A stretch of DNA of 64,000 bases from Venturia oleaginea (taxonomy: Eukaryota > Ascomycota > Dothideomycetes > Venturiales > Venturiaceae), in contig JABMLP010000008.1 of NCBI GenBank assembly GCA_013176395.1, forward strand, positions 682,001-746,000, given 5' to 3'. Both the position numbers and the translations under genes were made by a program. Positions 53,088-64,000 of the stretch are shown piece after piece. The first letter of the stretch is position 1; the number at the start of each line of letters is the position of its first letter. Below the pieces are notes generated by a model. That model made no database searches. It had not been told where the DNA came from and worked only from the letters and a program-made list of their open reading frames with translations.

Positions 53088-53245
53088 TATATAATAGACA
53101 TGCAAGTTACGGGGTAGGCGTCATCCTCGAAGCACTACATAATAGACATGCAAGTCACGGGGTAGGCGTCATCCTTGTAGCACTACATAATAGACATGCA
53201 AGTCTCGGGGTAGGCGTCATCCCCGTAGCACTACATAATAGACAT
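53088..53245 (+). repeat. 48-bp satellite array, three units plus a partial one
   Basis: Units start at 53088, 53136, 53184 and 53232 with an exact 48-bp period (TACATAATAGACATGCAAGT then ACGGGGTAGGCGTCATCC, ending GTAGCAC), differing by a few bases. Not CRISPR: adjacent units without spacers, in a eukaryote. Confidence 0.9.
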
Positions 53246-53652
53246 AATACCATTGGATGCAGGTGCAGGCTCGGCATCGTGTGCTCACTTTCCCATTGCA
53301 GACCCAGTATGCTGTTCTCTGACTGTCGTGATAATTGTCCTCTCGCCTTGACAATTAAAAAAATATACACTTTCTAAACAAAATGGAATAGAAGCTATTC
53401 TTCTTGCCCTGTTACCCATCTGCATCATCATCATCGCAGACTGCCAGTGCCAGTGCTAGTGCCAGTGCCCGCGAGCTACGAGGGAGGGGACCGCCTGTAT
53501 TTTGATTCCGTTTCGACATCTTCGAACCTCCACTTCTCTCATCCCAATCCCATCCTACTCCTATTCTACCATCCAGACCGCACCGCCAAAAAACATTCCA
53601 CCCTATCGGGCTCCATCCTTGTCAACTGCCAGCACCTCGCACATCGCTTCCA
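53246..53652. other. Intergenic, upstream of the CorA-type gene
   Basis: Short GCCAGT-type tandem repeats at about 53441-53469. Likely promoter and 5' UTR; no gene seen. Confidence 0.35.
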
Positions 53653-56589
53653 ATGGCCCCCCCTCCACCGCGCCAGAGTGGGGCCTCCAGTCCGCCTACT
53701 GAAATCCCTTCCAATGCACAAGCTACAGCCAATTCCTCTGCACAAAACCCGACGGGCGCCCAAGCTTCGGCTGCAATCGCATCAGCTTCCAGACGAGGCA
53801 TCGAGAACCAACAACCTTCCCTCCAGACCAGCGAGCCCATTGCTAGGAAGAAGCGGCACAGAGGAGGCAAGAAGCACAGGAAGAGACGTCAAAGTTTTGC
53901 TGCAGATCCCGAGCCGAATGAGCCCTCGTCAGGACGCCCGACTCTGATGGACTTGCCGGAGCGGGCGAGCGAAGAGGCTCGAGATAGCTTTTATCGCCTG
54001 GGACGAGGTCAAAGGGGGAGTGCCACAAGTCTCGAGAGTGAGGCTCTGCTCGATCATCGGTACGTTGATTCTCTCGTTTCCCAATCCCTGCCGTGGCAGC
54101 TCTAGGCTCGATTGTCGACAATTTACGGAGGTGGACCGCGGGAATACCCGAGACAATGACTTCGCGAATCACGTTGCTAATACAATGCAGAGATCAGGGT
54201 CCCCTACAGGCACGTCGCCAAAGCATAGCTCAAGGTGGTAATGCTGGACGGCTGGGAAGCCAGCCGTCTCTTCGAACCTCCACACATCGCCCCTCGATGT
54301 ACTCCAATGGACCTCAAAGCCGATCACGATTGCATAGGGCACAGAACGTCTCGGACAGCGAAGATGGTACTGCAACCGATAGGGCGCCTTTGCTTAGTCG
54401 CTCATACAGAACTAAGGCGGATCCCCCTCGAGGTGTGACAAGTGGCTATGGGGGAGTGTCAGCTTCTCCAAATGCCTTACGCCATGACCCATTCCATGAT
54501 CGTCGGCTATCCAGGAACTCTTCAAGATCCAGCCATCGGAGGATTGACCAATTCCAGCGCCCAAAGTCTCCTGAAGAAGAATACGATGTCAACAATCCTC
54601 CATCCGTCCCTGCGAGCCCCAAGTTTGGCGCTGAAATGGGATACGACGATGTAATGATGGCAGGAGCAGATCTCGGCCGCGGAAGAGCATCCGATCGCGG
54701 CGATACCTCTCACGATGCTTTGATTGATATCGACAATGTCACCCCTATCGATCTTGTCGCTGGCGCTGCGTCACCATCTCTTGGAGGGTTCCACCGCCGC
54801 ATGACACTGAATCCTGCGGAAGATGATGTCTGTTTCCCGCACGAGGCTCTTACCGAAGTTGATGAATCAGTCATTGGAGATGAGGATAAACAGGACTACA
54901 CACGGCCAAGACGGCGAGGCAGGAGAGTGTGGCCAGACCTAGGAATATTACAGGACTGGACGGATGAAGAGAAAGAGCATCGCACGACAGAACGCATCCG
55001 AGCCAGGAAAGTCAGCGAACCACTGATGGTAGGAGGAAGACTTCGTCCTCAGAAGTTCGCATGGCATCGAGCTGAGGAGGAAGAACCGATGAGGTTCACA
55101 TACTTCAATGAAGACTTCCAAGCGACTCTTCACAGTCAGTCTATGTCTGAATTACCTCAAGAGGGGCAAAGTTTCCGGAACTTGTTCATTCCAGATCCAC
55201 CACTCCTTTCCGACAGTGAGTCGGATGATGACGATGATGCCGATCCTTTCTTGCCGCATGACAGCGGCAACACCAGAGATAACGGCAGTATTCGAAGAAA
55301 GGCTTCTATGCTAAGTCCTGGTCCTCTCGGCAGAAGGTCAAGAACCGAGTTTGACAGAAACAGCTCGAGGGCAGCATCAGATCGAAAACCAGAGGCATCC
55401 AAAACCAACTCATCAGACAATACCGGCGAAAATACTCGCGAGAACACGCCGCTCCCGAAGTTGGCTGTCGAAAAAGAGGAGAGCCCGAAGCGTTATGGCA
55501 CACGGCCCATCTGGTGGCTCGACGTGCTCTCTCCGACCGATGCAGAGATGAAGCTTCTTTCAAAGTCATTTGGTATACATCCCTTGACAGCAGAAGACGT
55601 GATGATGCAAGAGCAACGCGAGAAGGTGGAGCTATTCAGCAACTACTATTTTGTCAACTATCGAACCTTTGAACAAGACACGAATAGCGAAGATTACATG
55701 GAGCCCATCAACATGTATGTTGTAGTTTTCCGAGAAGGTGTTATCAGCTTCCACTTCTCGCAAACGCCACATCCGGCCAATGTGCGGAGACGCATTCGTC
55801 AACTGAAGGACTATTTGGTCTTAACTACGGACTGGATTTCGTACGCTATCATTGATGATATTACGGATGCCTATGCACCTCTCATCCAGCGTATCGAGGA
55901 AGAGGTAGATGTCATCGACGAGGCTATCTTAACCTTGCATGCGCAAGAGGAATCGTCCAAATCCGAGGGGAAGTACAAAAAGACTGTGCAACGGTACCTG
56001 GACTATCCTGGCGAAAAGGAGTCCGACTCTGGAGATACAGCGATTGAACCCGGAGACATGTTGCGTCGCGTGGGTGAGTGCAGGAAGAAGGTTATGTCAC
56101 TCTACCGTCTTCTTGGCAATAAGGCGGACGTCATTAAGGGATTTGCAAAGAGGTGTAATGAGCAATGGGAAATTGCGCCAAAGAGTGAGATTGGGTTGTT
56201 TCTGGGCGATATCCAGGATCATATTGTGACTATGACTGGTAATCTGTCGCATTATGAGAAGTAAGTCCACCTCCGCTCTCACATCTACGTACACCACGCT
56301 AATCCCCTGTCACAGTCTCCTTTCCCGCGCTCACAGCAATTACCTTGCTCAGATCAACATTCGCATGAACGAACGCGCCGAAAAGACCAACGATGTCCTG
56401 AGCAACCTGACCGTTCTTGGTACCATCGTCCTGCCCATGAACATCGTAACAGGTATGTGGGGCATGAACGTGATGGTCCCAGGACAGACAGTTGAGAGTC
56501 TTACGTGGTTCTGGAGCATTACTGCTGGCCTCCTCATCTTTGGGGTCAGCTGTTTCTTCATTGCCAAGAGGACGTATGGTATTGTTTAG
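53653..56589 (+). CDS. CorA-type Mg2+ transporter (fungal MNR2/ALR-like)
   Basis: 916 aa from exons 53653-54059, 54191-56260 and 56316-56589; introns 131 nt (GTACGT, branch GCTAATA, ATGCAG) and 55 nt (GTAAGT...TCACAG). Residues 1-440 are Ser/Arg/Pro-rich with a basic KKRHRGGKKHRKRR stretch. The cytosolic CorA domain follows (WWLDVLSPTDAEMKLL, FGIHPLTAEDVM, YFVNYRTFE). Near the C-terminus are two membrane helices around LGTIVLPMNIVTGMWGMN, with the pore GMN at 874-876, and WFWSITAGLLIFGVSCFFIA. The long N-terminal extension and PRRRGRRVWPDLG block are as in vacuolar MNR2-type proteins. Moves Mg2+ across the vacuolar or plasma membrane. Confidence 0.93.
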
Positions 56590-57462
56590 TTTTATGTACA
56601 GTGGGGGAAAAAACCTAGTTCTTAGTTTTTCAGAAATCGTGGATGGCGTTTTTCGTTTGTTTGCTTTGTTTTATCGCGAGGCGTTCGCAAAGCTAGATAT
56701 ATACGAGAGCTCTGAACAGTAATTTCTTGAGTGAGTATCTACGTTGTTGAGAACCTCTCTTTCTCTCTTTCTCCATCTATGCAATACATGTTGCTGGACT
56801 ACTATGTTTACAACATCGGCTCACCGATTCATTGTAAGCCTAGACACACGACCAAAAAACTATTGGGACAGGGCTATATTTACATCCATTGAATGGAGTC
56901 TAAGTGGCTCAGGATTAAGGTACCTTATCATCGTGCAATTGATCCTTTCCCAGGTCCCCTCCCACTCACTCGGTGAGTGAGAAAGCTTCTCATCGACGGA
57001 GTGTCGATCTCGCCTTGCCTTTTCCCGACTTGGAATGGATCTTGATGGACTTCCTAGGCGGTTCCTCCTCTTTTGTTCCGAATGGCACCGGAGATCGAAC
57101 GCCGTTTCGATTTCCCATTTTCAGCGGGGGGTTTTTCTTCTACATGGAGTTCGAGAATTGATGCAACTGAGTTGATGAGTCGAGTTTGGTTTGTATTCCT
57201 CTTCACTCACTCGCTCACTAATTAAGAGTGACTCTTGTTCTGCGTTCTTTATGCAAACCCGACATCGCAATTGAGGTTACGTCACAAGTTCTGTCGTCCA
57301 TTGAGAAACTTAAGAGTTGTATTTCTCTCTTTCGAGGTATGGTATCATTGCTAGTTTAAATCATGAATTCTTCTCAAGTTCCATCCAACGGAACTCAAAG
57401 ATATAGGCACCCCTTCTCCTCTCCTTATCGCACTCTGTTTGCTGCCGGCTCATTTTGTGACA
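56590..57462. other. Intergenic between convergent genes, no gene seen
   Basis: 3' regions of the CorA-type and Cir_N genes. ORFs lack motifs. Confidence 0.35.
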
Positions 57463-58758
57463 TTAGCTTTCTATTGGGCTCGAGTGATGGGAACGGGATT
57501 GGCGGTAACGATCCTTTGAATGTGGTGAGTACTTAGAAGATTTGTGTCTTGTTGGGTCCGCAGGAGAGTCTAGGGAGAAGGGTTCGAGGTCGTCCAGGTC
57601 TGGGATTCGGGAAGGATCGTGTCTTCTCTCCTTGACTCTGTGGTTGTAGTCTCTTTCTGGTCGTGAGAGTTTACGATACCGGTCGTCTCGGTCTTCCTTG
57701 TCGTGACCGTGGGAGTCCTTGGTTGAGCGGCGATGCTCTCTTTCTGGAGATCTCGAGTGTCTGCTCTTCCTGTGTCGACGATCCCTTCTTTCGGAGGCGT
57801 CATCGTCCTCGTGTGCATGTCGATGCCGCCGTTCTCTAGTGTAGATGCCATCTTCCAGCTTGCGCGAACGCTCCCTCTTCTGGCGATGCTTCCGCTCCTC
57901 CCTTTCTTGCTCACCTTTTAGCTGTGCCAACTCTTTCTCCCTCTGCTCTGACCAAGCCTGCTTATCTTTCTCTGATCTCTTAAGTTGGCTCTGAGCCTTC
58001 CGCATCATGGCAAAGGGATCAGACGCATTGGCCCTCTGCTTCTCCCGATCCTTAGCTTTAGGATCCGGTCTCCCCCAGAGATTCTTATATTCCATATACG
58101 TCAACCTCGCGTCCTCACCTGCCTCGTCCTCCTGCCGCTTCTTCTTCTCGTCCTTGTTTATATACCAAGGTCCCTCCTGCGTTAGTCCATCCCGTCCCGC
58201 AGCATTGGAGAAACGCATAGTATATTGGTCCTCTAACTCCTTATTCTTCTTGGCCTTTTCAGCCTCGGCTTCAGCGTTCTTTTGCTTCGCGGCATCGCGT
58301 GGGTCGATTGGGAAAAGGTTGATATGGCCATTTGGATCTGTAATGGGCGCATCGATCTTCCGCCTCTTGTCCCGAGACCCACGTTCTTTTTTCTCAGATT
58401 CACCATATCTCTCCTCTGCTGCTTCTTTGGCAAGTCGAAGCTCCATGTCTGTCTCATCCTCGCCTTTGAGTTTCCTCTTCTTCTTCATGGCACCTCGGCC
58501 TTCGGCATCTGCCTGGCGGTCCCCTTTGGCTTCGTCACGCACTCGCTGTTCTATCTCATCCGTGGAGAGAATCCTAGGAGGTGTCGGAGGAACATCACCG
58601 CGGAGCAGAGCGAGTTGGCGTAAGGAATCATATTCGCGTAGTGCTTGATGTTGCTCTTCTTCTATTTGTTCGCCTCTTGCAATGTCCCGGTCGACGCGTG
58701 AGATATTGTCTGTATTCCAGACGTTCCATGACTTCTTGCTGAGAAGGTGGAGGGGCAT
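57463..58758 (-). CDS. Cir_N domain protein (LENG1/CWC25-like splicing-associated)
   Basis: 431 aa, single exon, ATG 58758. N-terminal LLSKKSWNVWNTDNISRVDRD (about residues 5-25) is the Cir_N motif shared by LENG1, CIR and Cwc25 proteins. The rest is highly charged: Glu/Lys/Arg coiled coil, a KKKRKLKGEDE nuclear-signal-like stretch and an Arg/Ser/His/Asp-rich tail (RRHRHAHEDDD, SRSPEREHRR) as in splicing factors. Likely nuclear. LENG1 is the closest fit by its start; the exact orthologue is uncertain. Divergent from the next gene, 248 bp apart. Confidence 0.8.
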   Translation of the reverse strand: MPLHLLSKKSWNVWNTDNISRVDRDIARGEQIEEEQHQALREYDSLRQLALLRGDVPPTPPRILSTDEIEQRVRDEAKGDRQADAEGRGAMKKKRKLKGEDETDMELRLAKEAAEERYGESEKKERGSRDKRRKIDAPITDPNGHINLFPIDPRDAAKQKNAEAEAEKAKKNKELEDQYTMRFSNAAGRDGLTQEGPWYINKDEKKKRQEDEAGEDARLTYMEYKNLWGRPDPKAKDREKQRANASDPFAMMRKAQSQLKRSEKDKQAWSEQREKELAQLKGEQEREERKHRQKRERSRKLEDGIYTRERRHRHAHEDDDASERRDRRHRKSRHSRSPEREHRRSTKDSHGHDKEDRDDRYRKLSRPERDYNHRVKERRHDPSRIPDLDDLEPFSLDSPADPTRHKSSKYSPHSKDRYRQSRSHHSSPIES

Positions 58759-59006
58759 AACTTCGGAAGCTCGCCCATGAAGGTGAGTTTGATGTCGAGG
58801 ACGTGGGGGTTGAAGAAGAAGTGAGGCTCAAAAAGAGGGATCGACCATCATGCTACAACAAAATTTGTGGAACGAAGAAACATCCGCATAATTTGAACAA
58901 CTCGACTGTCGATATTCGATCTATTATATCAATTGTTCCTACCAGCTGATTTCCAGACATTGGCAATTCAATCCTTCAACTCTTCTCATTACCAAAGCTT
59001 TGCACG

Positions 59007-59723
59007 ATGCTCAACGCCAAAATCGTCTTGCCTCAAAAGCTCCTCCGCTCTGCGATAACGCCTCGATCTTTTCAAACCCAATGTCGCCGGTTACAAGCGA
59101 ATTTGACACCCGCCCAGCAACTCCTCGTTCAACAAAACCAAGAATCGTTACCACCACTGAAGCGACCGCAATTTGAAAAGGCAGTTGGCGGGAAGGCACC
59201 GTCCAATGAACCAGATGCACAATCATTCCATCCAGCACTTGCCGGATTCTTCGCAGGGGCTATGGTCGCCTTCACAGCCTCATATCTGTTATACCTCTAC
59301 AGTGGGACCTACAATATGCGAAGAGCAGCCACAGAATCTATGACCAAGATGAACAAGGAACAAGATCGAGTTTCTGGAACACTGGACAAGAAGTTGGGCG
59401 AGATATCACCGGAACAAGCTCGAGATTGGTTCTATAGGATGGCCATGCACTACTCGGCGTTCATGCCCAATTCGGACCAGTACGTGGAGAGAGTGAAAGC
59501 AATAATGCAGGAGCATCTTCAAGCGGGAAAAGAGAAGGAGCAGAAGATTGCGCAGATTATAAAAGAGTGCGCTACAGAACTGAGGCAGGAGAGTGGGGGT
59601 GGCATATTTGAATCGAGCATCATGAATGGGTTGGGTCTTGGGAAGAAGGGATGGAACATCGTTGTGAAGCATCTAGAGAGAATAAGATACCTAGACGGAA
59701 AGTCTGAAGACAAGAAAGAGTGA
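59007..59723 (+). CDS. Probable mitochondrial inner-membrane protein, unknown function
   Basis: 238 aa, single exon. The basic, hydroxylated N-terminus (MLNAKIVLPQKLLRSAITPR) looks like a mitochondrial presequence. One membrane helix, FFAGAMVAFTASYLLYLYSG (about residues 81-100), is followed by a soluble helical part with ARDWFYRMAMHYSAFMP and coiled segments. Length and layout resemble small fungal conserved proteins of unknown role. No family name assigned. Confidence 0.7.
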   Translation: MLNAKIVLPQKLLRSAITPRSFQTQCRRLQANLTPAQQLLVQQNQESLPPLKRPQFEKAVGGKAPSNEPDAQSFHPALAGFFAGAMVAFTASYLLYLYSGTYNMRRAATESMTKMNKEQDRVSGTLDKKLGEISPEQARDWFYRMAMHYSAFMPNSDQYVERVKAIMQEHLQAGKEKEQKIAQIIKECATELRQESGGGIFESSIMNGLGLGKKGWNIVVKHLERIRYLDGKSEDKKE

Positions 59724-60285
59724 GTAACACCAGACGAGGCCAGGCTGGTTGTAAGAATAGACCAATGACAGTGAGCTTGATATATCAGTAGATTTGTCAG
59801 GGCAAGCGTCGGATTTACAAGGCTGAGGCAATCAAGTAAAGCGGATATGTGACACTGGGTACTCCTAGCACGGCTCGGAGCAGAATAAGGCACACTTTCA
59901 TTCAATGGTATGGTATTGTATTGAGGCAGCCTTATGCTTGGTGGCGGCTGAGCCGGTGCAGCCCAATGGATATATTCCACCAACACCTGAGCGAATCCTC
60001 ACGCCCAACTTGACCGTGCTTCTCTCAAACAACTTTCCTCGTGACCTGCACACAATATCCTCTCAGTCCTTTCAACATTGCAAACGGCATCCCTAACGTG
60101 CTACACGTCATCTCGTGGATATAGGATATAAAAAGGGTTGGAGCCCAGCCCCACACAGACGAAGCACTCACTGCCCACCTCTTGAAGTTTCGACATAACT
60201 TCCCCAAAACAACTCCAAACAACAACAACCACCTCAACTTCTCCAATACCAACAACCAACACACAACCACATACACTCCCTCGGA
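59724..60285. other. Intergenic, UBC promoter region
   Basis: CA-rich pyrimidine-poor 5' leader (ACAACAACAACCACC-type) directly before the ubiquitin-conjugating enzyme start. TATAAAA-like sequence at about 60126-60132. Confidence 0.4.
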
Positions 60286-61096
<811 letters not shown>

Positions 61097-62230
61097 TATC
61101 GCACGGGATGCGAAGAAGTGATGATGAGCTGGCAATAGTAGTTTAGGCGGCAAAATTGGTACACATACTGATTGTTGTAATCCTTCACGATAAACTTGCT
61201 GTGGGAAGTACATCTGCATCACAGCGAAAATGACGTGGCATGGAGGCTATCTAGAGTTATTATGAATCATGATAGGCGGACAGGTCTGTTATCACACATG
61301 GAATGGAGCGGTCTCTTTTCTCTTAACATACATTGCGAATTCACAAACCACAGAATCACATCTTTCCTACCCAACTCTGAATTGCCTATTTCCTCGTGGA
61401 AGGGGTTTTTGACATGGTTTTGCCTTCATTTCCTTCACTCTGCGGAATCAAGTTTCGCGTTTGGATTATGGCTAATTAACTACAATACATAGTCCTCGGT
61501 TCCTCGTCTTGATGGTCCTCGTGTGAAACTAGCTGACTATCCTACAAACCGTTTGCTCTACATCTCCACAGTTTGCTGTCTCCTTGAAAAACCTTTCCAC
61601 CTCATCTCTATTTTTCTTATCGTGACGATGGCCTTTCGAAACTTTTCTGTGGAGACGACATGCCGTCTTCGGCCCTGGGATTCACTCAAGATTTTTTATT
61701 AACAGTTTGGTCATGTCTAAGCAGGTGCATTCGAGGATACATTGTACTAGGCGTGGACACTCTTCACCTGAGTTTGACATCTTTGAGTCAATATGAATGG
61801 CGACAAGTTTCTGACGACTTACACAGATACGTAGCGCCGGGATTGTTTGGCTCTTGCTCTTATGCTGGGAATATGCGTTTAGGCTTGAGGTCATTCGCTA
61901 GAAGGACTAGGAGGAAGGGTGTAGATTCACAGATACCACGATGGCGCTCAAGATGGCTTCTGGTGCCTACTGTACCGTTCTCGATTGAAGTTCAGAAATG
62001 CAGTATCAAGTCAAGGTTTGGTATTTCGATTTTGACAATGTCCTGTCCTGATATGTAGCCATCTCAAAGTAGCTATGAACCAAATGCATAACGCTCCGAT
62101 CCCATCGTCTTCCTTCATTTTGCTGAATTTGGGATGTCCAGATACACGAAGTGAACGCGCAAATCCAGTAACCCAGCCAAGGTCGAAGTTGAAATAGTAC
62201 TCCACACCCGTATATGTGAGGGCACCGCAT
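61097..62230. other. Intergenic between convergent genes, no supported gene
   Basis: 1.1 kb; the longest ORF (61660-62058 plus) has no recognisable motif and no family resemblance. Confidence 0.35.
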
Positions 62231-63095
62231 CTAGACCTTGAAACCTCTGGACCGTCTGCGACCACGGGCACGCTCGAACTTGCGTCCCTTGCTGGCAACG
62301 TATGGCTTCTTGTGCGAGTGTGGTCCGAATCCGAAATGCTTGACGGCCTCACGGGCGTTCTTGGGGCCACGGAGGAGGAGGGTGTTGGCACCAGTTGGGG
62401 AGCGCTGTGCGAGCTCATCGAGAGTGAGGCATTCACCTCCGGCCTTGATGATGCGGGCACGGGCGGTGGCGGTGAAGCGGAGGGCAGCGATGGAGAGCTT
62501 GGGGACTTCGAGTAGACTATAGTAAATTTGACGTTAGATGTATGGTTTCGAGAGTATTGAGGTGGGAAGCAACAAACCGGGTGTCATCGGTGATCTTGGC
62601 AACAACGACAATGGTCTTGTCCTTGTGTGTCTTCTGTGCGTGCTCGTTGCCAGCAGTGGCTACGATGCGAGAGATCGACATTGGTGGTCCTGTGATAGCA
62701 AGCTCAATGGACGCCCTACTGACAATCATGGCAGATGGACTCGCTTACTGTTGATTTTGGACATCTTGAGCCTTCGCAGAACAACAGAGTTGAACGGGCT
62801 GTCCGTACCTGTTGAGCGTGTTAGCCAATTCCATAGTCTTGGAGGGTGTAAAGGTTGTGCAATCGGGGCTTACGGCGGGCAAGGAAAGCGTAAAGCTTGA
62901 CGAGGAGCTTGATATAAGGGTCATCACTCTTTGCGACCTTTCGGTGCGAGTTCTTGACGTGGTGGTTGTCGAGACTGGAGTTGGAGGTTAGCTGTTGTGC
63001 GGGTTGCGCGCAATCCTTTTCTTCTCAGGTGGAATCGAGGATACTAGAGTCTGTTGCTGTATTGATGCAGATGGATGTACTCACTCGATACCCAT
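62231..63095 (-). CDS. RPL18: 60S ribosomal protein eL18 (L18)
   Basis: 189 aa from five exons: 63085-63095 (only 11 nt), 62874-62974, 62749-62808, 62578-62689 and 62231-62516. Introns are 110, 65, 59 and 61 nt; all phases agree. Joined start: [20 protein letters not shown], then [31 protein letters not shown] and [18 protein letters not shown], with the end [11 protein letters not shown]. All are eL18 hallmarks. A very short first exon is common in fungal ribosomal protein genes. Confidence 0.97.
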
Positions 63096-64000
63096 GGCTG
63101 CTGGTTAGTTGGAGTTGTTGACTTTGAGGTAATCTAGAAATGTGAAGGTCGCAATTTTAGAGCGAAAAGTTGGCTGTGGGTTTCACGTGATCAGCAAATG
63201 CCCAATTCAACCACAACCACTTTCGAAGGTATACGTACACGCCGGCTGAATCTCATCTCTGAACCTCTGCTCCATTGCTCTCTTGATATCGCCGAGTCGG
63301 AATATCAACCAATTCTTATGATTCACTTTCCTAACCGGGCATTTCTACAAAGAGATGTGTAGGGATCGATCAGCATAAATTCTAGTTTTTACAAGTAGGA
63401 ACCAACTCAAGTATTCAATATCACGAATTCGGAATTCAAACCAGGGAGAAAAGGCTTCACGTCCCTGAAATTGATCATCCAAGATTCATCTTGAAACGAA
63501 GAAAGGTGGCGGCGACAACACGAAGAATGGTACAGGCCTTTCCATGAGTGCGGGTAGCAGAATACGCAGCGTTTGTTCCAGCGATCCAGAAATCCAGAGG
63601 AAACGGATCGTGCAAGAGAATTGATTCTCAAACCAAGCTTTGTATAATTCCAGCCCCCGCTGGTTGAGCGAGACAATGAGCACGAAGAGAAGCATACCAT
63701 ATTCTTTCAGACAAAGGATCCCCCACACACACCGTATGGTCTGCAACCGGACATGGAGCACAACCCTGTAGAAATCAAGGCAACAACATCATATCGATAG
63801 ATATCTGCAATCCTTTCCGTTTTCACCCCGCCCATCGGGAACTTCCGGACCTTTGCTTCCTGCTTCCGATACTTGACGATTACCCAATACTCGCAATCCT
63901 AAAAGATCGACTTGTCATGAATCATGGAGTTCTTCTACACCGCTCCACACCGCTTCTTTGAGAGGGTTTAAGAATAGTGATTGGCGAAGTTTAAAATGTT
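63096..64000. other. Right edge, no supported gene
   Basis: Upstream region of RPL18, then sequence without recognised coding. An ATG at about 63928 followed by MEFFYTAPHRFFERV-like codons could be the first exon of a gene beyond the window; not supportable alone. Confidence 0.3.

Noticed and set aside
53088..53245. CRISPR-like array
   Set aside because: Units are directly adjacent 48-bp satellite repeats with no spacers, in a fungal genome.
61660..62058. 132-aa ORF between UBC4 and RPL18
   Set aside because: No recognisable family, codon pattern or context supports it as a gene.

Overview
This is filamentous-ascomycete (Pezizomycotina) nuclear DNA. Protein genes are broken by short spliceosomal introns, mostly 46-66 nt, with GTAAGT/GTGAGT-type donors and CTAAC/CTGAC-type branch sites. 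The gene content (HET incompatibility protein, F-box-like 2EXR proteins, cutinase, GH43 glycosidase, Fot1/pogo and Tc1 transposons, a chromodomain Ty3/gypsy retrotransposon) is typical of a plant-associated fungus. Leotiomycetes is a guess only.

Layout. 1-5.5 kb: a HET gene, a folylpolyglutamate synthase remnant and a broken Tc1 element with near-perfect inverted ends. 6-13.3 kb: a flavin monooxygenase, a broken membrane-protein relic, an N-terminally short alpha/beta hydrolase, an MCT-like MFS transporter and a dienelactone hydrolase. 13.6-18.7 kb: a tRNA-Arg gene, primase small subunit PRI1 head-to-head with a UPF0696/DUF1917 gene, and a 2EXR-type protein. 19.4-23.5 kb: two pogo/Fot1 copies, one full length and one internally deleted. 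24.4-26.2 kb: a small F-box-like gene head-to-head with GINS subunit SLD5, which carries an in-frame stop. 26.6-36 kb: two more tRNA-Arg genes and a tRNA half-relic flanking a complete 6.2-kb chromovirus-type LTR retrotransposon with apparently identical LTRs. 36-47 kb: GH43 glycosidase, NAA30 (NatC) head-to-head with LRO1 (PDAT), a cutinase and a secreted FAD-linked oxidoreductase. 48.9-53.2 kb: a transposon nest in which two deleted pogo-like elements lie in opposite orientation around one inverted 48-bp satellite unit, and a third pogo element is inserted inside one of them. 53.6-63.1 kb: housekeeping genes (CorA-type Mg transporter, Cir_N/LENG1-like protein, a mitochondrial-type membrane protein, ubiquitin-conjugating enzyme Ubc4/5, ribosomal protein eL18).

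Most striking observation: three tRNA-Arg(ACG) genes (13665-13802 +, 26650-26780 -, 35828-35962 -) each carry a normal short intron after the anticodon AND a second 49-55 nt interruption at exactly the same point of the T-loop. Each T-loop insert begins GTAAGT or GTACGT and ends AG, and copy 1 has a branch-like GCTGAC. They look like spliceosomal introns. Removing both inserts gives a perfect 72-nt cloverleaf in all three; the mature parts are identical apart from one T-loop base, while the inserts and flanks have diverged. This implies selection on a tRNA that must be cut at two places, possibly by two different splicing systems.

All exon coordinates were derived by hand from reading frame and splice motifs; family names come from motif recognition, not database searches.
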